Source: Prevotellaceae bacterium UBA1746
Lineage (GTDB): Bacteria; Bacteroidota; Bacteroidia; Bacteroidales; Bacteroidaceae
Reading direction: 5' to 3'
DNA: 64,000 bases
NCBI GenBank assembly: GCA_905369775.1
Contig: CAJPJR010000002.1
Location: 1 to 64,000, forward strand
Positions 1-8,413 of this stretch are shown piece after piece; positions within the stretch are counted from its first letter, which is position 1, and every line of letters begins with the position of its first letter. Below the pieces are notes generated by a model. It was not told the DNA's origin, ran no database searches, and saw only the letters and a program-made list of their open reading frames with translations. The position numbers and the translations under genes are program-made.

Positions 1-70
1 CGTCTACACCGTGCGCAAGGACTTTCCCTTGGCCTCTCTTCCGGTGATCGGCAAATATTTCCGCAAATAA
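1..70 (+). CDS. C-terminal end of an unidentified protein (truncated by window edge)
   Basis: Reading from base 2 gives an open frame ending VIGKYFRK before a TAA stop at 68-70. It contains FPLASLPVIGKYF, a mixed hydrophobic and basic tail. Only 22 residues are visible, so I do not name a family. It lies 33 bases upstream of the M16 peptidase on the same strand and may be in the same operon. Confidence 0.5.
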   Translation, partial: VYTVRKDFPLASLPVIGKYFRK

Positions 71-103
71 ACTCCCTGCACCACTCCATTTCACTCTATA
101 ATC

Positions 104-1348
104 ATGTACACCGCTTCGCTCGACAACGGTCTTCGCATCATCTTTCAACCTTCGGAATCGGAGGTGGTCTATTGCGGCTACGTGATTTGCGCCGGCACAC
201 GCCACGAAGCGGCGGAAGATTCGGGCATGGCGCATTTCATCGAGCACATGTCGTTCAAAGGTACGCAGCGACGAAAATCAAGACAGATCAATGATTACCT
301 GGAACGCGTGGGAGGCGAACTCAATGCCTTTACCAGCAAACAGGAAACGGTGTTTTGTGCCACAGTGCTCCGACGCGATGTGCATCGTGCCGTCGATGTG
401 CTGACCGACATGGTGTTCCACAGCGTTTACCCGCAGAGCGAAATCGAAAAGGAGGTGGAAGTCATCATCGATGAGATCGACAGTTATAAGGATTCTCCCT
501 CGGAACTCATCTTCGATGAATTCGAACAGCAGCTTTTTGGCCGTTGTTCGCTGGGAAGAGACATTCTGGGCGACAAAAACCGCCTGCGCACCTACACCAC
601 CGCCGATGCTCTCCGCTTCACTGGCCAATATTATCGGCCGGACAATGCGGTGTTTTACCTCTACGGCAAGGCAGATTGGTCTCGACTGGTGCGCTTGCTG
701 GAAAAAGCCCACGGCATAGGCGCGAAGCAGGCCGGTGCCGCCGATGAAACGGGGGAAAAATTCACCCCGGCCGCGCAACCTCGGGCATCGTTTGCCGAGC
801 CGTCGACGATTCGCGTGAACCGCGGCACACACCAAGCCCACGTGATGATGGGAGCTCCCACTTTCGCGGCCGACGACCCCAGGCGCTATGCGCTTACCCT
901 ACTCAATAATATAGTAGGTGGGCCGACGATGAATTCGCGCCTGAACATGGTGGTGCGCGAACGGCACGGATTGGTGTACAGCATCGATTCTTTTTTGAAC
1001 AGCTACCCCGATACGGGATTTTGGAGCCTGTATTTCGGTTGCGACGCGGAAGACGTGGCGCGTTGTCGGCAATTGGTGGTGCGCGAACTGCAACGCCTTT
1101 GCGACAAGCCCCTCACGCCGGCAGCACTCCGGACGGCCAAAGCACAGATCTGCGGTCAAATCGGCATTTCGTGCGACAATTCCGAAGCTTTTGCGGTGGC
1201 AATGGCGAAACAATATGCGCATTTCGGCACACAGCGCGACATGCAACGCATCATGGAGGGTATCCAAACGGTGAGTGCCGCGGAATTGCAAGATCTGGCG
1301 CGCACCATTTATGATCCCGATGGGCTCTATACACTGATTTATCGATGA
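104..1348 (+). CDS. M16 family zinc metallopeptidase (pitrilysin/processing-peptidase type)
   Basis: This 414-residue protein has the inverted zinc motif H-F-I-E-H at residues 44-48. The expected distal zinc-ligand glutamate lies in the E-V-E-V-I-I-D-E-I stretch around residues 118-126. The second half carries the R-x-x-x-G-L-V-Y-S pattern that closes the substrate chamber in two-domain bacterial M16B enzymes. No signal peptide is visible, so it is probably cytoplasmic; the family degrades or processes peptides. The stop overlaps the start of the Nudix gene by 4 bases (ATGA), so the two are translationally coupled. The start at 104 fits because the family fold begins within the first ten residues (L-D-N-G-L-R). 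Confidence 0.92.
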   Translation: MYTASLDNGLRIIFQPSESEVVYCGYVICAGTRHEAAEDSGMAHFIEHMSFKGTQRRKSRQINDYLERVGGELNAFTSKQETVFCATVLRRDVHRAVDVLTDMVFHSVYPQSEIEKEVEVIIDEIDSYKDSPSELIFDEFEQQLFGRCSLGRDILGDKNRLRTYTTADALRFTGQYYRPDNAVFYLYGKADWSRLVRLLEKAHGIGAKQAGAADETGEKFTPAAQPRASFAEPSTIRVNRGTHQAHVMMGAPTFAADDPRRYALTLLNNIVGGPTMNSRLNMVVRERHGLVYSIDSFLNSYPDTGFWSLYFGCDAEDVARCRQLVVRELQRLCDKPLTPAALRTAKAQICGQIGISCDNSEAFAVAMAKQYAHFGTQRDMQRIMEGIQTVSAAELQDLARTIYDPDGLYTLIYR

Positions 1349-1869
1349 AAACGCATCCTCTCGCCCTGTTTCGCTACTGTCCTCGCTGCGGAAGTGCCGC
1401 TTTCGCGGTGCATGACCATCGTTCGAAGCGTTGTGACGATTGCGGGTTCACTTATTATGCCAATGCTTCGGCCTCTGCGGCGGCAGTGGTGCGCAATGTG
1501 CGAGGTGAACTTCTCTTGGTGCGTCGTGCTTTTGCCCCTCATGCGGGCACACGCTGCTTCCCCGGCGGATTTGCTGAGCACAACGAGACGCTCGAAAACA
1601 CTTGTCTGCGAGAACTCCGCGAAGAAACGGGGCTCACGGGGCGTGATCCGATCTTTCTGTTCAGTCTACCGAATCTTTACACCTATTCTGAGCTGCAAAT
1701 CCACACACTCGACAGCTTTTTCTCCGTGACCGTCGACGATGAAACCGCGCTTTTTGCGGCAGACGACGCCGCTGCCGTGGAATGGCACCGACTTTCACTC
1801 GATTTACTCAATACTATTGCCCTCGAATCGCACCGATCTGCCTTGCGCAGACTGGTCGAAAAATCATGA
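1345..1869 (+). CDS. Nudix hydrolase with N-terminal zinc ribbon (NADH pyrophosphatase-like)
   Basis: This is a 174-residue protein. Residues 12-38 hold two CxxC pairs (CPRCG and CDDCG), forming a zinc ribbon like that in front of NudC-type enzymes. The Nudix box follows, starting GGFAEHNETLEN and ending RELREETGL, with every consensus Glu and Gly present. Nudix enzymes cleave nucleoside diphosphates linked to another group. The NudC specificity residues were not verified, so the substrate is open. It starts inside the stop codon of the M16 peptidase, indicating one transcript. Confidence 0.9.
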   Translation: MKTHPLALFRYCPRCGSAAFAVHDHRSKRCDDCGFTYYANASASAAAVVRNVRGELLLVRRAFAPHAGTRCFPGGFAEHNETLENTCLRELREETGLTGRDPIFLFSLPNLYTYSELQIHTLDSFFSVTVDDETALFAADDAAAVEWHRLSLDLLNTIALESHRSALRRLVEKS

Positions 1870-1900
1870 GCCAAAGCGGCTGACTATCAAATTTATTTAG

Positions 1901-1908
1901 TATTTTTG
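1901..1908 (+). promoter_or_regulatory. -7 element of the pnp promoter
   Basis: TATTTTTG matches the Bacteroidota -7 consensus TAnnTTTG. Transcription would begin about five bases downstream, giving a 5' leader of roughly 125 bases before the pnp start. No convincing -33 TTTG is seen at the expected distance. Confidence 0.5.
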
Positions 1909-2038
1909 CCCTGAACCGCAGCTTTTGTTCTGCACCCCTTTATTTTGTCGCGACGAGACGAAGTTTCGCACCGCGCCGCCCGCTCTTTTGAAGCGGCATT
2001 CCCCCTCTTTTCCGCATTACCCTATTACAAGTTATAAG

Positions 2039-4243
2039 ATGAACGTTATTACCAAAACAGTCTCGCTGCCTGACGGACGCACCATCAGCATCGAGACCGG
2101 TAAGCTCGCGAAGCAGGCCGACGGCGCAGTGATGTTGCGCATGAACAACACCATGCTTCTCGCTACCGTTTGCGGTGCCAAAGACGCTGTACCCGGCACC
2201 GATTTCATGCCGCTGCAATGTGACTACAAAGAAAAGTACTCTGCCGTGGGACGCTTCCCCGGTGGTTTCACCAAGCGCGAAGGCCGCGCCGGCGACTACG
2301 AGATCCTCACCTCGCGCCTGGTGGATCGTGCCCTCCGCCCCCTCTTCCCCTCCGACTATCACGCCGAGGTGTATGTCAACGTCACGCTCTTCAGCGCCGA
2401 CGGTGTAGACATGCCCGATGCACTTGCCGGTTTTGCCGCCTCGGCAGCCTTGGCTTGCTCCGATATCCCCTTCGACGGTCCTATTTCGGAGGTGCGTGTG
2501 GCGCGCATCGACGGTAATTTCGTCATCAACCCCACTTTCGAACAACTCAAAGGCGCCGACATGGACCTCATGGTGGGTGCTACCGAAGAAAACATCATGA
2601 TGGTGGAAGGCGAAATGGACGAAGTGCCCGAAAGTGCCCTCCTCGAAGCCCTCAAAGCCGCACACGAGGCCATCAAACCCATGTGCCGCCTCCAAAAGGA
2701 GCTGTCGAAAGAACTCGGCAAGGACGTGAAGCGCGAATACTGCCACGAAGTCAACGACGAAGAGCTGCGCGAACAAGTGAAAGCCGAGTGCTACCAAAAA
2801 TGCTACGACATCACGAAGTCTGCACTCGAGAAGCACGAACGTTTCGACGCCTTCGAAGCTGTGCGCGAAGCCTTCAAAGAGACTTACGCCGCCGCACATG
2901 CCGATCTCGGTGAGGACGAATTGGCCGAAAAGAACACGCTCATCGACCGCTACTACCACGATGTGGAGAAAGACGCCATGCGTCGTTGCATTCTCGACGA
3001 GGGTGTGCGCCTCGACGGCCGCAAGACCACGGACATTCGCCCCATTTGGTGCGAAGTGAATCCCCTGCCCGGTCCTCACGGCTCGGCCATTTTCACCCGC
3101 GGTGAGACACAAAGCTTGAGCACCACCACGCTCGGCACGAAACTCGACGAGAAAATGGTAGACGATGTGCTCGACAAGAGCTACATGCGCTTCCTTCTTC
3201 ACTACAACTTCCCCCCCTTCTCCACCGGCGAAGCCAAGGCACAGCGCGGTGTCGGCCGTCGCGAAATCGGACACGGCCACTTGGCATGGCGCGGCCTGAA
3301 GGGACAGATCCCCACCGACTTCCCTTACACCGTTCGTGTGGTGAGTGATATTCTCGAATCCAATGGTTCGTCGTCGATGGCCACGGTTTGCGCCGGAACC
3401 CTCTCGTTGATGGACGCCGGTGTGCCTCTCAAGGCGCCCGTCTCGGGTATAGCCATGGGTCTCATCAAGAATCCCGGCGAAGACAAGTATGCTGTGCTCT
3501 CCGACATCCTCGGTGACGAAGATCACTTGGGCGATATGGACTTCAAGACCACCGGAACGCTCAAAGGTCTCACGGCTACGCAGATGGACATCAAGTGCGA
3601 CGGCCTCTCGTACGAGATCCTCGAAAAGGCGCTCGCACAGGCCAAAGCCGGTCGCGAACACATTCTCGGCGAGATGATGAAAACGCTCGATCATCCCCGC
3701 GAAGACTACAAGCCCCACGTGCCCCGCATCGAAGCCTTCGAAATTCCCAAGGAATTCATCGGCGCCGTTATTGGACCCGGAGGTAAGATCATCCAGGGCA
3801 TGCAGGAAGAAACCGGTGCCACCATCACGATCGACGAAGAAGACGGCGTGGGCAAGATCCAGGTTTCGGCTCCCAACAAGGACAGCATCGACGCCGCCGT
3901 GGCAAAGATCCGCGCCATCGTGGCCATCCCCGAGGTGGGCGAAGTCTACGACGCCAAGGTAGTGAGCATCATGCCCTACGGTTGCTTCGTTGAGTTCATG
4001 CCTTCGAAAGAAGGTCTCCTGCACATCTCCGAAATCTCGTGGGAACGCCTCGAAACGGTGGAAGACGCCGGCATCAAGGAAGGCGACAAGATCCAAGTGA
4101 AGCTCCTCGAAATCGATCAGAAGACCGGTAAATTCCGTCTTTCGCACAAGGTGCTCACCGAAAAGCCCGAGGGTTACGAAGAACGCCCCGCACGTCGTCC
4201 GCGTCGTGAGGATGGCGAACGTCGCCCCCGCCGCGAACGCTAA
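2039..4243 (+). CDS. pnp: Polyribonucleotide nucleotidyltransferase (PNPase)
   Basis: This 734-residue protein phosphorolytically degrades RNA 3' to 5' and is central to mRNA turnover. The N-terminal RNase PH domain is seen from the start (GRFPGGFTKREGR near residue 80). The second RNase PH domain begins about residue 320 (VRLDGRKTTDIRPI) and includes GEAKAQRGVGRREIGHG. A KH domain follows near residues 565-625 (IGAVIGPGGKIIQGMQEETG), then an S1 domain (VYDAKVVSIMPYGCFVEF) and an Arg-rich tail. The ATG at 2039 is chosen because its MNVITKTVSLPDGRTI matches the family N-terminus; the frame stays open 38 codons upstream without family features. A strong terminator follows. Confidence 0.97.
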   Translation: MNVITKTVSLPDGRTISIETGKLAKQADGAVMLRMNNTMLLATVCGAKDAVPGTDFMPLQCDYKEKYSAVGRFPGGFTKREGRAGDYEILTSRLVDRALRPLFPSDYHAEVYVNVTLFSADGVDMPDALAGFAASAALACSDIPFDGPISEVRVARIDGNFVINPTFEQLKGADMDLMVGATEENIMMVEGEMDEVPESALLEALKAAHEAIKPMCRLQKELSKELGKDVKREYCHEVNDEELREQVKAECYQKCYDITKSALEKHERFDAFEAVREAFKETYAAAHADLGEDELAEKNTLIDRYYHDVEKDAMRRCILDEGVRLDGRKTTDIRPIWCEVNPLPGPHGSAIFTRGETQSLSTTTLGTKLDEKMVDDVLDKSYMRFLLHYNFPPFSTGEAKAQRGVGRREIGHGHLAWRGLKGQIPTDFPYTVRVVSDILESNGSSSMATVCAGTLSLMDAGVPLKAPVSGIAMGLIKNPGEDKYAVLSDILGDEDHLGDMDFKTTGTLKGLTATQMDIKCDGLSYEILEKALAQAKAGREHILGEMMKTLDHPREDYKPHVPRIEAFEIPKEFIGAVIGPGGKIIQGMQEETGATITIDEEDGVGKIQVSAPNKDSIDAAVAKIRAIVAIPEVGEVYDAKVVSIMPYGCFVEFMPSKEGLLHISEISWERLETVEDAGIKEGDKIQVKLLEIDQKTGKFRLSHKVLTEKPEGYEERPARRPRREDGERRPRRER

Positions 4244-4287
4244 GCCACAACCCGAAACGCCCACCGCAGGGTGGGCTTTCGCAATAC

Positions 4288-4328
4288 AAAACTCCGCTAC
4301 TTGCACCCGGCAAGCAGCGGAGTTTTTT
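4288..4328 (+). terminator. Rho-independent terminator of pnp
   Basis: AAAACTCCGCT (4288-4298) pairs with AGCGGAGTTTT (4316-4326). An inner stem CTTGC/GCAAG extends the helix, and a T run ends it. Confidence 0.85.
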
Positions 4329-4494
4329 GTATCCCAACGATGGAATGGCGTATTCTCGCGCACTGATTGCTCTGTTCTGGTGGGGATGGTTTGCGAAATG
4401 CGCCAGTCGGCGGAGCCAACGCAGCGCAGTGTGGACGAATCGACAAATGGCGACAACACAACAAGCGCAGTGCTCACCGCGCTCCTCGCCCGGC

Positions 4495-4534
4495 ACAACA
4501 AAAACAGGGACCTCGCCAAAGCGAAATCCCTGTT
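4495..4534 (-). terminator. Rho-independent terminator of the mmd operon
   Basis: On the minus strand AACAGGGA (4527-4534) pairs with TCCCTGTT (4503-4510), with an inner TCGC/GCGA stem. It is followed by TTTTTGTTGTG. It sits about 120 bases past the stop of the biotin carrier gene. Confidence 0.75.
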
Positions 4535-4656
4535 CCGGAGAGTAAGTCGGACCGCACCGCACGACGCTGCATGCAAAGCGACCGCTGTCTGTAGATGAAA
4601 GTAAGCCAAAGGCGCGATCTATCGATGAAATCGGCCTTTTAGCCGGCTATCGATGT

Positions 4657-5112
4657 TCAACCGATGGTGACGAGCGTCGTGCCTTCGAGCACGCTGTCGC
4701 CGGCAGCCACGCAAATGCCCGTGATCTTGCCGTCGCACTCGGCCGTGATGTTGTTTTCCATCTTCATGGCTTCGAGCACCACCACGGTGTCGCCCTTCTT
4801 CACCGCCTGACCAGCGGCCACCAACACCTTGGTTACCACGCCGGGGAGGGGAGCAGCGACGGGCGTGCCCTCGCCTGCGGCCCCTTTGGCGGCAGGTGCC
4901 GCGGCAGGAGCGGCAGCGGGTGCCGGAGCAGCCGTGGCGGCGGGCACAGCAGCGGCAGCCACTTCGGGCAGATCGCCTTCGGTGAGCGGAGCGCCCAGAA
5001 TTTCTACGTCAAACGCGATGCCGTTCACATTGAGCTTCGCCACTTGGTCGCGCAGCGATTCGATGGTCACGTCGTAACGCGCACCGTTTACGGTATAACT
5101 ATATGTTCTCAT
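4657..5112 (-). CDS. mmdC: Biotin carrier protein of methylmalonyl-CoA decarboxylase (gamma-type subunit)
   Basis: This 151-residue protein carries the biotinylation motif E-A-M-K-M in its C-terminal 70-residue biotinyl domain. A long Ala/Pro linker (residues ~50-85) gives the swinging arm flexibility. The N-terminal ~45 residues (YSYTVNGARYDVTI) match the start typical of decarboxylase biotin carriers. It is last in a minus-strand operon after mmdA and an 85-residue protein. It should shuttle CO2 from the carboxyltransferase (MmdA) to a membrane decarboxylase; that membrane subunit is not in this window. Confidence 0.88.
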   Translation of the reverse strand: MRTYSYTVNGARYDVTIESLRDQVAKLNVNGIAFDVEILGAPLTEGDLPEVAAAAVPAATAAPAPAAAPAAAPAAKGAAGEGTPVAAPLPGVVTKVLVAAGQAVKKGDTVVVLEAMKMENNITAECDGKITGICVAAGDSVLEGTTLVTIG

Positions 5113-5139
5113 TGTCGAAATGTCGTTTGGGAGAATGGT

Positions 5140-5397
5140 TTAATTGAATTGGCGCGTGGGATCGTTCCATCGCGTGGGCACAGCGTTGAGCGTGATCACC
5201 TCGGTCTCCTCGTCGTGCACCTCTTCGCAGTCGTATTGTGCGAGCGCCAAGCAGATGAGTCCGGCATAGATGGGCATGCGCTCATCGGAAGGCACGAAGG
5301 GCACACCGTCTTCCTCGACAGCGGCAACTGTGCCACGGCGTTCGTTGAACGTGATGCGCACGTCACGGCCGCCGAAATTGTAGTGGAATGTTTTCAT
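5140..5397 (-). CDS. Unknown 85-residue protein between mmdA and mmdC
   Basis: The frame lies 27 bases from mmdC and 18 bases from mmdA, so it is real by operon context. It begins MKTFHYNFGGRDVRITF, has a moderately hydrophobic stretch IYAGLICLALAQY, and ends in acidic and polar residues. In many anaerobes this slot holds a small membrane subunit (OadG/MmdE type). This protein has no clear transmembrane helix or Pro-rich tail, so I do not call it OadG. It may be an assembly or stabilising subunit of the decarboxylase (inference). Confidence 0.7.
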   Translation of the reverse strand: MKTFHYNFGGRDVRITFNERRGTVAAVEEDGVPFVPSDERMPIYAGLICLALAQYDCEEVHDEETEVITLNAVPTRWNDPTRQFN

Positions 5398-5415
5398 AAC
5401 GGGATGTGCGAATGA

Positions 5416-6969
5416 TTAGAGCGGCTCGTTGCCGTGCTTCTTGGCGGGACGACCTTCGCTCTTGGTGGCAATCTGTTCGAGGGCGCGGCAGATGCGGAAA
5501 CGCGTGTTGCGCGGTTCGATCACATCGTCGATATATCCCTCGGCAGCGGCCTTGTAGGGGTTGGTGAACAGGTCGTTGTATTCCTTTTCCTTCTGGGCGA
5601 GGAAAGCTTTCGGGTCGGCTTCGTTCTTGGCCGCCTTGGCGCTGAGGATGGCCACGGCACCACCGGCACCCATCACCGCGATTTCGGCCGAAGGCCAAGC
5701 GTAGTTGATGTCGGTCTTGAGTTGTTTGCTGCCCATCACGATGTGCGAGCCGCCATAGCTCTTGCGCAGCGTGACAGTCACCTTGGGCACGGTGGCTTCG
5801 CCGTAGGCGTAGAGGAGTTTTGCGCCGTGCGAGATCACGGCATTGTATTCCTGACCTGTACCGGGCAAGAAACCGGGCACGTCGACGAGGCTGACGATGG
5901 GAATGTTGAAGGCGTCGCAGAAGCGCACGAAGCGAGCGGCCTTGCGGCTGGCATTCACATCGAGCACACCGGCGTAGACCTTCGGCTGGTTGGCCACGAT
6001 GCCGACACTCTGGCCGTTGAAACGGGCGAAACCGATGATGATGTTCTGCGCGAAGTCGCGTTGCACTTCGAGGAATTCGCCGTTGTCCACCACCGCTCCG
6101 ATGACCTCATACATATTGTAGGCCATGTTGGGGTTGTCGGGGATGATTTCGTTGAGCACATCCTCTTTGCGATCGATGGGATCGGCACAAACCACGCGAG
6201 GTGCGCGCTCGTGGTTGTTTTGCGGCAGATAGGAAAGGAGATTGCGGATCAGCGCGGCAAATTCCTCCTCGGTCTTGGCCGTGAAGTGGGCCACACCGCT
6301 CTTTTTGGCGTGCACGCTCGCGCCGCCGAGGTCCTCTTGGCTCACTTCCTCGCCCGTCACGGTTTTCACCACCTTGGGGCCGGTGAGGAACATGTAGGAA
6401 ACGCCCTCGAGCATGACGATGAAGTCGGTCAATGCGGGCGAATACACGGCACCACCGGCACAAGGGCCACAGATGCCGGAGATTTGGGGCACCACACCCG
6501 AGGCTTCAATGTTGCGCTGGAAGATGTCGGCAAAACCGGCCAGTGCATTGATGCCTTCCTGGATGCGCGCGCCGCCCGAGTCGTTGAGTCCGATGCAGGG
6601 AGCACCCATCTTCATGGCCAAATCTTGCACTTTGCAGATCTTCTCGGCCATCGTTTTGGAGAGCGAACCCCCGTTGACGGTGAAATCCTGGGCGTAGAGA
6701 TAGACCAAGCGCCCGTTGATGGTGGCACTGCCGCACACCACACCGTCGCCGTAGAATTGTTTTTTCTCCATGCCGAAATCGTGGCAGCGGTGGAGCTTGA
6801 ACATGTCGAGCTCTTCGAAACTTCCTTCGTCGACGAGTAGGGCGATGCGTTCGCGAGCGGTGGCTTTGCCTTTGGCGTGCTGCTTGTCGATGGCCACTTC
6901 GCCGCCCCCGAGGCGGGCTTTCTCGCGAAGTTCGACGAGCTGCTTGATTTTCTTCAATTGTTCACTCAT
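5416..6969 (-). CDS. mmdA: Methylmalonyl-CoA decarboxylase carboxyltransferase subunit (PccB/MmdA family)
   Basis: This 517-residue biotin-dependent carboxyltransferase has GGARIQEGINALAGFADIF and GPCAGGAVYSPALTDF in the N half. The C half has DVPGFLPGTGQEYNAVISHG and RKSYGGSHIVMGSK, all hallmarks of the propionyl/methylmalonyl-CoA enzymes. It transfers the carboxyl group of methylmalonyl-CoA to biotin on MmdC, the last step of the succinate-to-propionate pathway. No biotin carboxylase gene accompanies it, which favours decarboxylase over carboxylase. I chose the ATG at 6969 (MSEQLKKIKQLVELREKA) because family homology begins there; the frame extends 18 codons further upstream. Confidence 0.93.
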   Translation of the reverse strand: MSEQLKKIKQLVELREKARLGGGEVAIDKQHAKGKATARERIALLVDEGSFEELDMFKLHRCHDFGMEKKQFYGDGVVCGSATINGRLVYLYAQDFTVNGGSLSKTMAEKICKVQDLAMKMGAPCIGLNDSGGARIQEGINALAGFADIFQRNIEASGVVPQISGICGPCAGGAVYSPALTDFIVMLEGVSYMFLTGPKVVKTVTGEEVSQEDLGGASVHAKKSGVAHFTAKTEEEFAALIRNLLSYLPQNNHERAPRVVCADPIDRKEDVLNEIIPDNPNMAYNMYEVIGAVVDNGEFLEVQRDFAQNIIIGFARFNGQSVGIVANQPKVYAGVLDVNASRKAARFVRFCDAFNIPIVSLVDVPGFLPGTGQEYNAVISHGAKLLYAYGEATVPKVTVTLRKSYGGSHIVMGSKQLKTDINYAWPSAEIAVMGAGGAVAILSAKAAKNEADPKAFLAQKEKEYNDLFTNPYKAAAEGYIDDVIEPRNTRFRICRALEQIATKSEGRPAKKHGNEPL

Positions 6970-7036
6970 ATCGATTGATTGTAGCGTTGTTAGTATCAGA
7001 GACATGCAAAGCGGCTTGCGCACAATCTTTGCCCGG

Positions 7037-7044
7037 CAAAATTA
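7037..7044 (-). promoter_or_regulatory. -7 element for the mmd operon
   Basis: Read on the minus strand this is TAATTTTG, a match to TAnnTTTG, placed 68 bases upstream of the mmdA start. Confidence 0.55.
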
Positions 7045-7185
7045 CGCTTTTCTCCCGAAGTGCGCAAATAATAGGGCGCTTTGCCGACATCTTAAAATCG
7101 TCGGGCGTGCTCTCGGGGAAGGGCGCGAACGAAAAAGGCCGATTTCATCGAACTCGAGCCGCATTTTCGCCCCATGGCAGCGCAA

Positions 7186-7221
7186 GAAAAAGGGAGACTC
7201 CTTGCGATAAAGGTGTCTCCC
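7186..7221 (-). terminator. Rho-independent terminator of the MarR gene
   Basis: On the minus strand GGGAGAC (7215-7221) pairs with GTCTCCC (7192-7198), with an inner CCTT/AAGG stem. It is followed by TTTTTCTTG. It lies 23 bases beyond the MarR stop and upstream of the mmdA promoter region. Confidence 0.8.
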
Positions 7222-7243
7222 GGGGAAAATAATTGAAACAGTC

Positions 7244-7588
7244 TTAGAACTGAAAGGCAGAGAGGTCGATCTCTTCGCACTGCATGGCGGCCAGTCGCTC
7301 GCTGCCGGCTGCCGTGAGGGAAAAGTACATCTGCCGTTTGTCTTGCTTGCAGCGGGCGCGGCTGACGAAGCCCAGTCGCTCCACCGAAGCGATGACTTTC
7401 GAAGCGTTGGAGGGCGTCAAATCCAGTTGCTCGGCAAGTTCGCTCGAGGTCATGCAGCCCGACTCACGAAGGGTGCAAAGGAGCATCGCTTCGTTGATGT
7501 TCAAGTCGTAGAGGCGCTCAAAACGGCGTTCGAGGGCGGAAATGGCGCGATAAAGATCGCGGAGTTTGCATATTATCGTTTGATCCAT
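7244..7588 (-). CDS. MarR-family winged-helix transcriptional regulator
   Basis: The protein has 114 residues, starting MDQTIICKLRDLYRAI. It has the MarR helix-turn-helix (SSELAEQLDLTPSNASKVIASVERLG) and wing (SRARCKQDKRQMYFSLTAAG). It is shorter than the usual 140-150 residues, with a reduced C-terminal dimerisation helix. Cys residues at C-T-L-R-E-S-G-C and A-R-C-K could make it redox-responsive (inference). The ATG at 7588 is preferred because the upstream frame is low-complexity. It lies 211 bases downstream of thioredoxin on the same strand. Its likely operators are the paired TTTCCA-N-TGGAAA dyads at the trxA promoter. Confidence 0.85.
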   Translation of the reverse strand: MDQTIICKLRDLYRAISALERRFERLYDLNINEAMLLCTLRESGCMTSSELAEQLDLTPSNASKVIASVERLGFVSRARCKQDKRQMYFSLTAAGSERLAAMQCEEIDLSAFQF

Positions 7589-7799
7589 CGGTGGTTTTGC
7601 GCAAATTGCTCCCTGCCGCCTCTGCGCTCGATGAGGGGGCAAGGAGAGATCAGGCGGCGCGGCAATAAACAAGCGGCGGCGCGTCGACTGATCGAATACG
7701 GATGTGCACAGCGGTCGGGAGCGCACGGGCGGTGCTGCGCTGTCTGCGGACGGCAACGGAGAGCGATCGCGCGAACGGCTGTGGGAAGCGCGCGCCGGC

Positions 7800-8159
7800 T
7801 TACTTCAACAGGTGCGTGTCGACCACCTCTTTGAGCTGTCCGTACGAAAGGGCGCCGGTCGCCATCTGCGGGGTGTCGTTCATGGGGATGAAGAGGAGCG
7901 TGGGCACGGAGCGGATGTTGAAAACGGCCGAAAGTTCGGATTCTTGATCCACATCCACCTTGTAGACGTCGATTTTTCCGTCATACTCTTCGGCGATGCG
8001 CTCGAGATGCGGTGCCATAGCCTTGCAGGGGCCGCACCAAGTGGCGTAGAAGTCGATCACGGCGGGGCGATCGCCCTTGAAGTGCCAGTTGTCGGTGTTG
8101 TTTTGATAGTCGAAAACGTGAGTGAGGAAGTATTCGTTGGTGATTTCTTTTGCTTTCAT
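7800..8159 (-). CDS. trxA: Thioredoxin
   Basis: This 119-residue protein has the active site W-C-G-P-C at residues 41-45 and the cis-proline loop R-S-V-P-T-L. Length and fold fit a cytoplasmic thioredoxin, and there is no signal peptide. It keeps protein disulfides reduced. The N-terminus is slightly longer than in E. coli thioredoxin (DYQNNTDNWHFKGDRPAVIDF). A complete promoter and two palindromic sites lie immediately upstream, and a MarR-type gene lies just downstream. Confidence 0.93.
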   Translation of the reverse strand: MKAKEITNEYFLTHVFDYQNNTDNWHFKGDRPAVIDFYATWCGPCKAMAPHLERIAEEYDGKIDVYKVDVDQESELSAVFNIRSVPTLLFIPMNDTPQMATGALSYGQLKEVVDTHLLK

Positions 8160-8199
8160 TGCGTTGATGTTGAATGGTTTTTGAATCGGGATTACTTAT

Positions 8200-8212
8200 T
8201 TTCCATTGGAAA
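8200..8212. promoter_or_regulatory. Operator-like dyad 1 at trxA promoter
   Basis: TTTCCA-T-TGGAAA is a perfect 6+1+6 palindrome. It is located just downstream of the predicted transcription start of trxA, where bound protein would block elongation. Confidence 0.6.
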
Positions 8213-8218
8213 TCACTG

Positions 8219-8250
8219 CAAAAGTAATAAACGCGTGCGACATAAACAAA
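8219..8250 (-). promoter_or_regulatory. trxA promoter (-33 TTTG and -7 TACTTTTG)
   Basis: On the minus strand TTTG (8247-8250) is followed, after 20 bases, by TACTTTTG (8219-8226). Both elements and the spacing match the Bacteroidota housekeeping promoter. Confidence 0.75.
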
Positions 8251-8263
8251 TTTCCAATGGAAA
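8251..8263. promoter_or_regulatory. Operator-like dyad 2 at trxA promoter
   Basis: TTTCCA-A-TGGAAA is a perfect palindrome; with flanking A and T it extends to 7+1+7. It abuts the -33 element. Its centre is 51 bases from dyad 1, about five helical turns. Confidence 0.6.
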
Positions 8264-8405
8264 TAAATTAGTCGGCGGCCATCTTCCCGGAGAAATTCCT
8301 CGTTGGGCGCTCCAATTTCGGTTTGTCGACCAAAAGAGAAATGAGCGACGAAACAGAACGACGGAAGTTTCCATAAAAACAAGGCAACCTTTCTTCAAAA
8401 CAAGG

Positions 8406-8413
8406 TACATTTG
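8406..8413 (+). promoter_or_regulatory. -7 element upstream of sigma/beta-barrel fusion gene
   Basis: TACATTTG matches TAnnTTTG. No good -33 element is present. It would give a leader of about 240 bases. Confidence 0.4.

Larger units (their letters stand above)
4244..4656. other. Intergenic region between convergent pnp and the mmd operon
   Basis: It holds the pnp terminator on the plus strand and the mmd-operon terminator on the minus strand. I see no gene; the short frames here lack family motifs and resemble random translation. Confidence 0.7.

Noticed and set aside
1940..4609. 889-codon open frame on the minus strand opposite pnp
   Set aside because: It is antisense to an unmistakable PNPase and has no family motif; GC-rich third positions keep such shadow frames open.
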